Assembly (NCBI GenBank): GCA_033675265.1
Contig: JAUJYZ010000670.1
Coordinates: 1 to 64,000, forward strand
Direction: 5' to 3'
DNA from: Actinostola sp. cb2023
Taxonomy: Eukaryota > Cnidaria > Anthozoa > Actiniaria > Actinostolidae
DNA: 64,000 nucleotides
The notes below the pieces were generated by a model. The model did no database searches and was not told the origin of the DNA. It worked only from the letters and a program-made list of their open reading frames with translations. Below are positions 11,001-21,314 of the stretch, piece after piece (positions within the stretch are counted from its first letter, which is position 1; the number at the start of each line of letters is the position of its first letter). A program made the translations under genes and the position numbers.

Positions 11001-13338
11001 AGTAACAATTTAAATAGACACAGATTAATTGTAAATCTAAATACAATAATTAGAGCACAAGTAATAATATAAATAGACACAGATTAATTGGAGATCTAAA
11101 TACAATAATTAGAGCACAAGTAACAATATAACTAGACACAGATTAATTGTCAATCTAAATACAATAATTAGAGCAAAGTAATAATATAAATAGGCACAGA
11201 TTAATTGTAAATCTAAATACAATAATTAGAGCAAAGTAATACTATAAATAGGCACAGATTAATTGTAAATCTAAATACAATAATTAGAGCAAAGTAATAA
11301 TATAAATAGGCACAGATTAATTGCAAATCTAAATACAATAATTAGAGCAAAGTAATACTATAAATAGGCACAGATTAATTGTGAATCTAAATACAATAAT
11401 TAGAGCAAAGTAATAATATAAATAGGCACAGATTAATTGCAAATCTAAATACAATAATTAAAGCAAAATAATAATATAAATAGACACAGATTAATTGTAA
11501 ATCTAAATACAATAATTAGAGCAAAGTAATCATATAAATAGGCACAGATTAATTGTAAATCTAAATACAAACATTAGAGCACAAGTAACAATATAAATAG
11601 GCACAGATTAATTGTAAATCTAAATAATTAGAGCAAAGTAATAAAATAAATAGGCACAGATTAATTGTAAATCTAAATACAATAATTAGAGCAAAGTAAT
11701 AATATAAATAGGCACAGATTAATTGTAAATCTAAATACAATAATTAGAGCAAAGTAATAATATAAATAGGCACAGATTAATTGTAAATCTAAATACAATA
11801 ATTAGAGCAAAGTAATAATATAAATAGGCACAGATTAATTGTAAATCTAAATACAATAATTAGAGCAAAGTAATAATATAAATAGGCACAGATTAATTGC
11901 AAATCTAAATACAATAATTAGAGCAAAGTAATAATATAAATAGGCACAGATTAATTGCAAATTTAAATACAATGATTAAAGCAAAATAATAATATAAATA
12001 GACACAGATTAATTGTAAATCTAAATACAATAATTAGAGCAAAGTAATAATATAAATAGGCACAGATTAATTGTAAATCTAAATACAATAATTAGAGCAA
12101 AGTAATAATATAAATAGGCACAGATTAATTGCAAATCTAAATACAATAATTAGAGCAAAGTAATAATATAAATAGGCACAGATTAATTGCAAATCTAAAT
12201 ACAATAATTAGAGCAAAGTAATACTATAAATAGGCACAGATTAATTGTGAATCTAAATACAATAATTAGAGCAAAATAATAATATAAATAGACACAGATT
12301 AATTGTAAATCTAAATACAATAATTAGAGCAAAGTAATCATATAAATAGGCACAGATTAATTGTAAATCTAAATACAAACATTAGAGCACAAGTAACAAT
12401 ATAAATAGGCACAGATTAATTGTAAATCTAAATAATTAGAGCAAAGTAATAAAATAAATAGGCACAGATTAATTGTAAATCTAAATACAATAATTAGAGC
12501 AAAGTAATAATATAAATAGCACAGATTAATTGTAAATCTAAATACAATAATTAGAGCAAAGTAATAATATAAATAGGCACAGATTAATTGTAAATCTAAA
12601 TACAATAATTAGAGCAAAGTAATAATATAAATAGGCACAGATTAATTGTAAATCTAAATACAATAATTAGAGCAAAGTAATCATATAAATAGGCACAGAT
12701 TAATTGCAAATCTAAATTCAATAATTAGAGCAAAGTAATAATATAAATAGGCACAGATTAATTGCAAATTTAAATACAATGATTAAAGCAAAATAATAAT
12801 ATAAATAGACACAGATTAATTGTAAATCTAAATACAATAATTAGAGCAAAGTAATAATATAAATAGGCACAGATTAATTGTAAATCTAAATAATTAGAGC
12901 AAAGTAATAAAATAAATAGGCACAGATTAATTGTAAATCTAAATACAATAATTAGAGCAAAGTAATAATATAAATAGGCACAGATTAATTGCAAATCTAA
13001 ATACAATAATTAGAGCAAAGTAATAATATAAATAGGCACAGATTAATTGTAAATCTAAATACAATAATTAGAGCAAAGTAATAATATAAATAGGCACAGA
13101 TTAATTGTAAATCTAAATACAATAATTAGAGCAAAGTAATAATATAAATAGGCACAGATTAATTGTAAATCTAAATACAATAATTAGAGCAAAGTAATAA
13201 TATAAATAGGCACAGATTAATTGCAAATCTAAATACAATAATTAAGGCAAAGTAATACTATAAATAGGCACAGATTAATTGTAAATCTAAATACAATAAT
13301 TAGAGCAAAGTAATAATATAAATAGGCACAGATTAATT
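8083..13338. repeat. 58-bp minisatellite, long array (about 90 units)
   Basis: The unit is the same as at 3594-4470, repeated for about 5.3 kb. Variant units (GAGCACAAGTAACAAT, AGGCAAAGTAATACT, GGAGATCTAAATAC) recur in the same order near 10060-10270 and 10935-11150, about 870 bp or 15 units apart. This shows higher-order block duplication. The minus-strand frames reading YLDLQLICAYLYYYF are shadows of the repeat, not genes. Confidence 0.97.
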
Positions 13339-13410
13339 CGGCAGGATCCTGGTGACGAGGTTGAAAACATTAAATGTGTCCAAGCCCATGATACATTGCG
13401 CGCACAAATT
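13338..13410. repeat. Edge segment shared with 4480-4600
   Basis: CGGCAGGATCCTGG, GACGAGGTTGAA and CCAAGCCCATGATACATTGCG repeat the segment that ends the short array. This is the other border of the cassette duplication. Confidence 0.75.
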
Positions 13411-13796
13411 ATTACTCGGGCCTATCCACAGGAAGCCCGAGTTATAAATTGGGCTTTCTTTTTCTTCGTAGGTCACAAAATGGACAAATCGTCATGACAG
13501 CGCATGCGCTCGGTCGTATATCGCAGGCTCATACGAGACGTGCTTGACTCATTCGAAGAAGGAATACTTCTGTGCCTGTGTCGTTTGAAAAAGTTCGATA
13601 TTCCTCTTTCGGACAAAGCTCATGACATCGTCGATAACTGAGATGATATATCGCTTGCTGTTAGACACGCTCTTCTCACTTACAAATGCACACGCTGTTC
13701 GTGGTAGGCCCACACTAAAAGAAGACGAGCGTTTTCGAAACGGGTCGGTCCACGAACTCAAAGAGCTACAAATCTGAGCTACAAAATAACATAAAT
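13411..13796. other. Intronic stretch with a dispersed CCACAGGAAGCCC motif
   Basis: There is no coding signal. The motif CCACAGGAAGCCCGAG at about 13429 is followed by an AAATTGGGCTTTC partner, and a related AGAAGCCCGAGTAAA occurs at about 15622. These two may mark the ends of the element that contains the 2A-like pseudogene. Confidence 0.4.
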
Positions 13797-14936
13797 ATGA
13801 ACATTATGAACTCAAATAAGAACTCATCTGAGAACTGCATAGCTATGCACAGTGTATTACACAACACGAAGCCTGATGAACTGAAGTTTGACGACAAAAA
13901 GCAAACAGATATCTTGAAGAAAGGTGAGAACTTCAAAGCGGCCATGATAGAATCGTACGAACTACATAACTTAAAGCTAGTACTGAATCAATATTACAAG
14001 ATTGTCAACAACAGCTTACTATTGTAGAGACGAAATCAAATGTTCGCATCCAGGCTAACCTTTGTAGTGAAAATGTTCATGATGACTCGTCAATTAATGA
14101 AATAAATGAGTTTAGATCTCGACGTGCAATGTTTGTTTCTTGTATTGAAAAAACTGTGCCAGCATCGTCACAGATTCATCATATTGTCAATAATATACGT
14201 ATTGCTCGACGTGACTGCTATAGACCTATTCCCAGTACTATAAAAAGACAGTCTTTTAGAAAGATCACTTACCGCTCTATTCATTTTGTCTCCAAAAGAA
14301 GAAAGAAAAAGGCTTTACAACGAGTTTTGAAGGAGCCAAATCTACAATCAATGGGTTTTATAGATGAAAACTGTTCTTCAAAGTTCACTACATATAAAAG
14401 TCTTAATCACAGAAGAAATTTCTGTCAGTCTGCATTGAGAACAGATATAGAAAAGAATCCTGGTCCTACTCTACTTATTGATCCAAACAAAACAATAAGA
14501 GCACCTTAATATAGTCAAGGCAATATTTTAGTATTTGGTCGAAATGCTGTCCAGACAACAATGTGTTGCAATGAGTTTGTGTTCTTTGATATACAATAAA
14601 AGACAACCAACAACCTCCCAGAGTGACCTGGTGCAAATAATGAATATTGGGAATGAGTTGTATACAAGCTTATCTCAATCAGCTGGACAGTCATTTTTGA
14701 TGATGACAGAATTACCAACAATGCTCACAGTATATGATACAGACTATCAATTTGAATACAGCGAAAGCTACACTGGTAATGTACATGGTGACAGAGCAAT
14801 AAATATTGAGGGTTATACCTACTGCATGCCCATAGATAGAGCTTTTGAATGTCTGTTGAGGGAAAATTATACTTCATTCATATTAACAATAGGATCCATT
14901 GCTGTTCAGAATAGAACAATGACCACTAACTAGAAA
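13797..14936 (+). pseudogene. Transposon ORF fragment with 2A-like motif and cysteine-peptidase-like domain, broken
   Basis: Three open segments follow one another: 13797-14027 (not recognised), 14129-14509 and 14535-14933. The second is basic (SKRRKKKALQRV) and ends near LRTDIEKNPGP, an exact fit to the DxExNPGP 2A ribosome-skipping motif. After the proline come about 11 residues and a TAA stop. Immediately past the stop, YSQGNILVFG and then, one frame over, RQQCVAMSLCSLI resemble the SQG / GxQCVAMSL start of the OTU- or tegument-protease-like domain carried by large invertebrate Helitron/PIF1-helicase polyproteins. MLTVYDTDYQFEYSES and FILTIGSIAV fit the same family. The stop and frameshift show it is dead. 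The family assignment is from memory of motifs and is moderate. Confidence 0.55.
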
Positions 14937-14940
14937 GTTT

Positions 14941-15992
14941 ACACACTGAATTGTGAAACATTAATAATGGACACTCATTACAAAACATTCCTCATCTGAT
15001 CTGATTCATTATTATATGTTCTTCCTTTTATTTTAGTTATTGTCAGTTACTGAAAAAGTATGAGTTTCAATAAAATTCACTAGTTGTCTAATTATAACAA
15101 TATTGTATTATTGTAGGAGGGGGGGTTACTACCTTTCTCCAACTGGTAGGGGTGATCGACGTCCTTTTAGGGTTCAAAATATTTCCTATGTGAACCTTTT
15201 AGGGTTCCGACACAAGACAGTTATGTAACACGAGTCCATACCTTTTAGGTTCAATTGAAAGAACACAAGAAATATGTTGTCCAGTCACTGATTAAATGAT
15301 ATCAGCACAATCACTTTTCTGCCATATATGGTCATATATGTCGTACCTTTAGGGCTTGAAATCAACATGGCTTCAACAGCTCTTTTAATTTATGCATACT
15401 TTTTAGGGCTCGTTTTCAAAACCGGTCACTGATCACCCATATGGCAGTATTTTATATGTTGGCATCATAAACTATTTATTTTAAAATTAGTTTCATAAAT
15501 AAAATAACACAAAACCTGCATGACTACAATGGGCAGATATCCTAACATCCTTATTCTTGGATGAAAAGCTTATGTAGCAATGTTTAGCATTCAACAGCAC
15601 TTTAATTTGTATTTCACCATTAGAAGCCCGAGTAAACGCTTGTAGAGCGTCTTGTTTTCTTTAGAATATCGAAATTCGAAAGAGAATAAAATGTGAACGA
15701 TTTGGCGTCAGTGTGAACCATCCTTGAACAAAATACAACACTGTGTGTTGTCTATTTTCAGGAAGTATTTTTACCAGATTAATTAAAAAAGGAGCGAAAT
15801 GAGGACTGAAAGGAAATAAACTTCGAAGTTTACAAACGTGCGGTTTCAAAATACATGTAACATCGGCTGCGCAGTAGATTTCCGTTCTTTATATTTAATA
15901 ATTTGCCAAAAAGCAGGTAATCTCCAATAGAATACGAGGTCCCCTGTAAATCACCCAACCCAACCCAGTTCTACTCTACATTCATTACTTAC
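14941..15992. other. Intron, no gene seen
   Basis: AT-rich intron of the astacin gene. It contains GGTAGGGGTGATCGACGT (15148-15165), whose reverse complement recurs at about 40092, and five variants of a TTTTAGGGTTC/TTTAGGGCT phrase spaced 30-90 bp apart between 15165 and 15415. No coding or RNA gene was recognised. Confidence 0.6.
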
Positions 15993-16250
15993 CGACCGGG
16001 GGTCGGGTGGGGGGTCGGGTGTGTTCTCCCCCACCACTGCAGCCGTAAAGTTTCTTGATTTTTTGGATGTCAACTTTACTTAAGCCACGTCGCTGACCAA
16101 TTCTCACACCTGAACGCTTAGGGGCAATGGTCTTTCGTCCGTTTCTAGTGAATGCGTACTCCGGGCAATGCATGATGGATCCATAGTCGTACGGCGCATT
16201 CAGGGTATCAGCTTTGCCATGAGGGTATTTTTCAAAGTTGTACCGCGCAC
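15993..16250 (-). CDS. Astacin exon: C-terminal catalytic part with Met-turn and linker
   Basis: A 258-nt exon lies between acceptor TTCTTTGAAG and donor GGTAAGTAATG. It encodes GARYNFEKY, then the astacin Met-turn region APYDYGSIMHCPEYAF, then IGQRRGLSKVDIQKI and LYGC, the normal end of an M12A domain. A short Pro/Thr/Arg linker (THTRPPTRPPVG-like) leads to the ShKT exons. The astacin Met-turn is SxMHY. Here the tyrosine codon position holds TGC (Cys), so the tyrosine that serves as fifth zinc ligand in crayfish astacin is replaced. Everything else fits an active enzyme. The acceptor phase (2 nt) completes the Gly codon begun at 20001. Confidence 0.9.
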
Positions 16251-17174
16251 CTTCAAAGAACACATTAAAATATATTGAATTATGTGACTCGGATCCAGTA
16301 CTCCTCATTGGTCGCTCGGTTCAATCTTGTCGAGTAGGAGTCACGGAGATTGGAACTAAAGAGGTGGCGAGGAAATGGGTTGAGGAGATATCTTGAGACT
16401 ATCGTAATAATAAACAACTCGTGACGTTCTTGCTAAAATATACTATAAATGTCACATTTATAATATTCAAATTTGCTAGGGCTTCCTGTTGGCGTGACGA
16501 ATTCGAATGTGTGGATGGCGTGTTTCCAAAGCGCGAGTGGCCTCGTCAATAAACTAGACGCTTTAATAAGCGTTCACTCGTGCCTGGTGCGATTGAGCAC
16601 TGGCAGGGATGCATTGTAGCATGAAAGAAGTATACTGTATATGGGCCTCCACCTCAGTTCCAATCGGTGAGGGACTGAGCTGTGAAGAACGAAGAGATCT
16701 GAGGAACGAACTGAACTGACCGAGACACAAGGTTTCATTCTCAGCGCAGACAATTTTCTTTGAACCACTTTTATTATAAAGGTATTTTTGGAAAAAGGAC
16801 AATGCTGGAAAGGAAACTCAAGCCATTCAGAATTAGCTCGTTCATTAGATAGGCCGGGGATATTCCGTCCCTCCAATTACGAGATGTAAGTAAGTAAGTA
16901 AGTAAGACTTTATTTAAAGAGGGTGACACGTGACAGTATAGAAGTAAACTGATCAGTAAACTTGTGGCCCTAACAAAACTCAAAAGAAAAGAAATGTGTA
17001 AAACCTGTCTAGCAAGAGTTGCTTTAGTGTTTATCATTCTCGTTCACAGTTATACTCGATTGCAGATTGTATTTTATAGTCATCATAGCTGTATTCACGA
17101 CTTTTTCTCAATGTTTAGATCTGAGATAACGATTATAGACGGATCAAATCGGTGTCTGATTACTTGTTGGGTGG
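16251..17174. other. Intron segment, no gene seen
   Basis: Part of the 3.75-kb intron between the zinc-site and Met-turn exons. It includes a short (GTAA)n run at 16887-16905 followed by ACTTTATTTAAAGAGGGTGACA, which resembles a worn LINE/SINE tail. No coding exon was recognised. Confidence 0.5.
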
Positions 17175-17251
17175 CCACAGGCAGCCCAACCATTGCTTTT
17201 GAGGCTACTAAATAATTCAATAAAATGATATTTGCGTCTTTTTTTGATGGT
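17175..17251. repeat. Short CCACAGG...CCTGTGG unit (copy 1)
   Basis: About 77 bp bounded by CCACAGGCAGCCCAACCAT and GATGGTCTTCCTGTGG. It is an inverted copy of 19566-19651 and resembles 32252-32347. It forms the tip of the long inverted-repeat element. Confidence 0.65.
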
Positions 17252-18765
17252 CTTCCTGTGGTAGAGCGCGCGCGCGCGCGCAATACGTATTATGTTGGGT
17301 TCCCTGTGTTGAGTAATGTCCTATGTTGGGCTTCCTGTGTGCATCTTGCGGGATGCGCCCGCAGCAAATGTGTATATTTACACAAGGTATGAAACTCGGT
17401 CACGTGACAAATACGTTTTTGACCCTAATTTTGTCAATGTGATGTGAAAATTCATTTTTTCTTCGAATAAGTAACTTTACCGTATTCTCGAAATACTTTG
17501 TAAGTGTCAGTCGTCTAACCTCAACGTACGCTGAGAAACTAATTTTTGAAATTTTGAGCGTGATGGCCCGATGTGCGGCGCAAGTAGCTGGTGCACTTTT
17601 CCGTGAAGCAGTCGGATTTTACCTTCGAGAAGGCATCGATCGACAAGCGCTCGGCAGATCTGAACGGTTAGTGCTCTTTTTGGCAAGTTTTAACATTTAT
17701 ATGTTCACTAAACATGAGTCAAAACATCTACAATATACTTTCTTTGTTTTCTGTTTTGACTTCTGTAAATGATTTGTTTTGTATTTTGATTTTTATCGAT
17801 TAAAATCTTCAAAATTGACGCATTGTGTTTTATAAATGCTGAATAGTCTCAATATTTAGTACTGCACAACACATTTGCTATCAGTACTTGTACACAAAAT
17901 GACAAACAAACGTATTTATTTCAACAATAAAAGTTTACTAGCTTTTTACACACTGTTTTGCCGTTCTTTCTATGCAATTTATTCACTATATTGATCAGTA
18001 ATAGCATGGATAAATAATAACAATGAAATAAATATTATACACAATCGACAAGTTGTGCATGAATAACAAACATCGCAGTTGGAAGCGATAAGCTTACTTA
18101 CGTTCTTACGAAAAATACGCCGTTAAAATTACTCTGTGTTTCTCTCAGATGATAGTTTTAAAGATTATTTGCTAAATGTGTTGTGCTATTTCAATGACAA
18201 TAACGAACAACTGTTAATATTTTAGTTCATGGCAGCTTCACAAGTCCTTCGCCATTCATGTCTCCTTCGATGTCCGAGTGAATTGAGTTCGTCTATATTT
18301 TTACTTCAGATGGTTTATGCTGTGTTGGGGTTCCCTTGTGTCAGAAGAACTATAAGTAAAGTACAAAATTATGTCAAACACTCAGTAATGTTTAAACAGA
18401 TTACTTTAAGCCATTACTTTAGTCAGTTGGAAGAGGTTCCTTGTTGAAGTGTATTTCAATCACTGACACTGAACTACACAAGTCAAATAGTTCAGTCATA
18501 ATTTATGGGAAAAAACTGATTTGTTGAGGAGTATTTAAAAAGTACTTAAAAGTAGCCCTTCTGCCCTAGTATAGATAAGTCCTTTTATTAGAGAACATTT
18601 AGAGCAATCTACTACGTAAAAACCATGACAAAAAATAATTTTAATTCAGTTTATTTTCAACAAAACTTTCTCACGTGTCGAGCAAAACATATCCAAAGTT
18701 TCTCCACCATTCAAAATGAAAAAGGACTACGTACTTTAAAACCGTCAAATTTCTTCTAAATTTAC

Positions 18766-19196
18766 TTAAAGTGCCTATGAAACGAAAATATCGATCCTTG
18801 TTTTATTGTATATTATTGTTGTGTGATCTTTCTCTGAACATTTGCTGTATTTAAAAGTCGACTTTGAGTGTGCGAACATTTTCTTTTCGCGGTTCGAAAA
18901 TTATAATTTTCAACCAAAATGTGGGACAAGAGACTGGGCCCATAACAATGGTTCAGTGACGTCATTAGTTGTGCATTCCTTTGTTTGCACAACTAATGAC
19001 GTCACATTTCTATAGCTTGACCGAGCGGGAATTGTCGCACTTTGAAACCCAAAATGCCCAACTTCGAGCGCGAAATAAAAATTGTTCCTGAAGCTCAATT
19101 CACTTTTTATTAACGCCATGCAAGCAAGCAAATACTAAACTATCGTAGTAGCAAATAAAAACGGTGTCTGTTTTTTTCGTTTCATAGGCACTTTAA
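18766..19196. mobile_element. MITE, TTAAAGTGCCTATGAAACG termini, with internal 20-bp hairpin
   Basis: The terminal inverted repeats begin TTAAAGTGCCTATGAAACG on both ends. Inside, GTGACGTCATTAGTTGTGCA at 18956-18975 is perfectly complementary to 18986-19005 with a 10-base loop. Each arm contains TGACGTCA, the full CRE palindrome. Confidence 0.75.
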
Positions 19197-19565
19197 AGTT
19201 GACATGAATTGTGAACTTCTAAACTTACCATGAATAGGGAAAAGAATCCCAACGTTTACACCGAAAAAATCAGTCTTTCTTGATATGAACTTCTCTTCCA
19301 CGCCCCGCCATTAGCGACAAAATAACGACTTAACCCTGGGTACCCCCCACGGGTCTGTAGCGTACGACGACTTCGGCTCTTCGGTTCACGGAAAAGTGCA
19401 CCAGCTACTTGCGCCGCACATCAGGCCATGATACGCCATCAGTTTCACACCTTGTGTAAATATACACATGTACTGTGGGACGCGTGGGACGCACACAGGG
19501 ATCCCAACATCATCAATGTCTATGCACAGGGAACCCAACATAATACGTATTGCGCGCGTGCTCTA

Positions 19566-19651
19566 CCACAGGAAACCCATAAAAAAAAGCCGCAAATATC
19601 ACTTTATTCATTATTTAGTATCCTCAAAAGGAATGGTTGGGCTGCCTGTGG
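19566..19651. repeat. Short CCACAGG...CCTGTGG unit (copy 2)
   Basis: Bounded by CCACAGGAAACCCAT and GGTTGGGCTGCCTGTGG. It is in inverted orientation to copy 1 and the same orientation as copy 3 at 32252-32347. Confidence 0.65.
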
Positions 19652-20000
19652 GTGACTTGGTAGAACATACAGAATTTGGAATCGCCCGGCATTCGTCAAC
19701 ATAATACCGTCGGGCCAGCACAGAATTTGTATAAACGACCAACATCGAGAAAACATGCTTATATTTTATATAACTAGTCAACGAGATATATTTTGGTGAT
19801 TGATTCTGACAACTAAACTTGCCCCCTTGACCTCCGGTGCCTCCTGATTGGTTTGTGATTTGTAATCTCTCTTGCGGTCAGACTTCTTGTCTCCATCTTC
19901 CATTTTACGACGACTACTAACAAAACAAACAAATGGCGGGAAAACATAGCGACGCGCCGGCCCGCCACAGGAAGCCCAATCTCTGTCATGATGAATATAC

Positions 20001-20182
20001 CATTTCGAATTCCTATGTTGCCCCAGTAAATCGTGATGTAACTGTCTCTGTCACGACGAGATTGCTCGTGGAAAAACCCAAGTGCGTGCATTATCTCGTG
20101 GATTGCTGTTCCTTTGTTTTCACATCCTTGACCGAGTGAAAGCTTTTGTCTTCCGCCGCTCTTCCCAATAGACGACCAACAC
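20001..20182 (-). CDS. Astacin exon: zinc-binding active site
   Basis: A 182-nt exon lies between acceptor TTTATATGTGTCAAG and donor G|GTATATTC. It starts with [17 protein letters not shown], then gives the M12A signature [15 protein letters not shown]. All three zinc histidines, the catalytic glutamate and the HE(x)2H(x)2GF(x)HE form are intact. [13 protein letters not shown] follows. The exon enters in phase 2 (completing GGC-GG|G) and leaves in phase 1, matching both neighbours. It encodes the core of a secreted zinc endopeptidase. Confidence 0.95.
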
Positions 20183-20204
20183 CTTGACACATATAAAGAA
20201 CGAA

Positions 20205-20560
20205 TGGATTGACTGAATGATTGAAAAATGATCGAATGTAGGAATGAATGGATCATTGAATGAATGATTGAATGGAGGAATAAATGGTTGATTGAAAGAA
20301 TCGAATGAATAAATGAATAAATGAAAGAATGATTGAATAATTGAATGAAGCGAATGAATGAATGAATGAATGAATGAATGAATGAATGAATGAATGAATG
20401 ACTGGATGATTGAATGTAAGAATCGAATGATTGACTGACTGTTTGAATGATTGGATTGACTGACTGAATAACTGACTGACCGACTGAGTTAATGAATGCC
20501 TATACTGACTGACTAGATGACGGACTAATTAACTGAATAAATGAATGAATGACCAAATGA
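20205..20560. repeat. (GAAT)n-type microsatellite
   Basis: Imperfect GAAT/TGAA tetranucleotide repeats with GATTGAAT and TGACTGAC interruptions, purest at 20349-20400. Located in the intron between two catalytic-domain exons. Confidence 0.9.
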
Positions 20561-20746
20561 CGTCTGTACCCATGTTTTCCCATTTCAAACTTCATAATGG
20601 CAACATTGTTTGTTCATGATTTGGTTTGACTTAATTTTGATTTGACTTGATTTGGCTAGATTTGACCTGATGGATGGATGGATGAATGACATTTCCTTGC
20701 TCCAATTCTCTACGCATGCACATGTTAACTAACAATAACGACTCAC

Positions 20747-20864
20747 CCGCCTTCACTCACTACGTAGATGTAATTACGTTCATTTCTTCTTGGTCTAAAA
20801 CGTATGCACGTGTGTAGGTGATAGTCACTGATTGCTTTATAGAATGCCCGTCGAACATTAGGAC
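20747..20864 (-). CDS. Astacin exon: N-terminal half of catalytic domain
   Basis: A 118-nt exon, not obvious as an ORF, lies between acceptor TTCTATTTTCAAG and donor GG|GTGAGT. It encodes PNVRRAFYKAISDYHLHTC and then IRFRPRRNERNYIYVVSEG. This fits the conserved AI..(M/D)Y...TCIRFRPR segment of astacins, including the first conserved cysteine. Its phases (enters after 1 nt, leaves with 2 nt) fit the exons at 21165 and 20182 exactly. This phase agreement is the main support. Confidence 0.9.
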
Positions 20865-21164
20865 CTTGAAAATAGAACAATGGTCTTGGGTGGTTACAAC
20901 TACTTCAAAAACGTTGTCATATGAATACTGACTCTGTATAGTGTAGTGCATACAGATATTAATTCCATATGTATATTATGGTAACATTACCTTAGAGTCG
21001 TACGTACAGATCGTATGAGTGGGAAACCGACCTTCTACACACGCGATGACGCGCGGGACGACGCGCGGGACAACTCTCTTTTCTTCATATATGGAACCAG
21101 CATTAAAATGTATGTAAGAAAACTCAATCTTATAAAATTTTGTGATGACTTGTTTTGTACTTAC

Positions 21165-21314
21165 TGACACCTCCAAACATGTACGGTACACGAGCGCCCG
21201 TCCAGTGCTTTACAACATCGGTAATGGCATCTCTTTTATCTTTAAGAATGTCCATGATCTCTTGAGTATTTTTGTCCAGGTGAATATCACCTTCGATGAC
21301 GTTACTATTACCCA
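21165..21314 (-). CDS. Astacin exon: propeptide end and start of mature enzyme
   Basis: The exon ends at donor A|GTAAGTAC and encodes NVIEGDIHLDKN, which holds the EGD aspartate-switch motif of astacin propeptides, and later WTGARVPYMFGG, the start of the mature domain. The acceptor chosen is TATTGCAG at 21315; AATAG at 21305 is a weaker alternative. The first 14 exonic bases (TGGGTAATAGTAAC) and the acceptor itself recur in every unit of the 48-bp array that begins here. The reading frame also runs open upstream through several repeat units. The real acceptor could therefore be any of many. Confidence 0.85.

Larger units (their letters stand above)
17175..19651. mobile_element. 2.5-kb element with long complex inverted repeats
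   Basis: Sequence from 17175 to about 17605 reappears inverted from 19651 down to about 19375. The shared blocks include CCACAGG ends, a GCGCGCGC/ACGTATTATGTTGGG block, GTGTATATTTACACAAGG and CAAGTAGCTGGTGCACTTTT. The left arm carries about 150 extra bases (17390-17550). The termini read CCACAGG...CCTGTGG. The interior holds a 431-bp MITE (18766-19196) and short open frames at 17554 and 18229 that I cannot assign. The element lies in an astacin intron. Confidence 0.7.
3431..21314 (-). other. Gene model: astacin metallopeptidase with C-terminal ShKT domains
   Basis: Six minus-strand exons join in phase without any stop: 21314-21165 (ends phase 1), 20864-20747 (ends phase 2), 20182-20001 (ends phase 1), 16250-15993 (ends phase 1), 8043-7912 (ends phase 1), 3556-3431 (ends phase 1). 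They cover the propeptide end with its FxGD-like aspartate switch, the whole M12A catalytic domain, a Pro/Thr-rich linker and two ShKT domains. The open phase-1 donor at 3431 means at least one more exon lies beyond this reading, past coordinate 3431 or outside the window. The signal-peptide exon was not found; it should lie above 21,320, probably beyond the split 48-bp array. Astacins with ShKT tails are secreted zinc endopeptidases in cnidarians and nematodes. In Nematostella, some such proteins are nematocyst components. Whether this one is digestive, developmental or venom-related cannot be told from sequence. Confidence 0.88.

Noticed and set aside
8083..13338. A repeat array that could be mistaken for CRISPR
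   Set aside because: Units are contiguous 58-bp repeats with no unique spacers, in a gene with eukaryotic introns. No cas genes are present.
15165..15415. TTTTAGGGTT phrases as interstitial telomere repeat
   Set aside because: They are spaced 30-90 bp apart in otherwise unrelated sequence and do not form a TTAGGG tandem.
17554..17772. ORF starting MARCAAQVAGALFREAV
   Set aside because: Begins in the inverted-repeat arm, loses any protein-like character after about 40 codons and matches no family I recognise.
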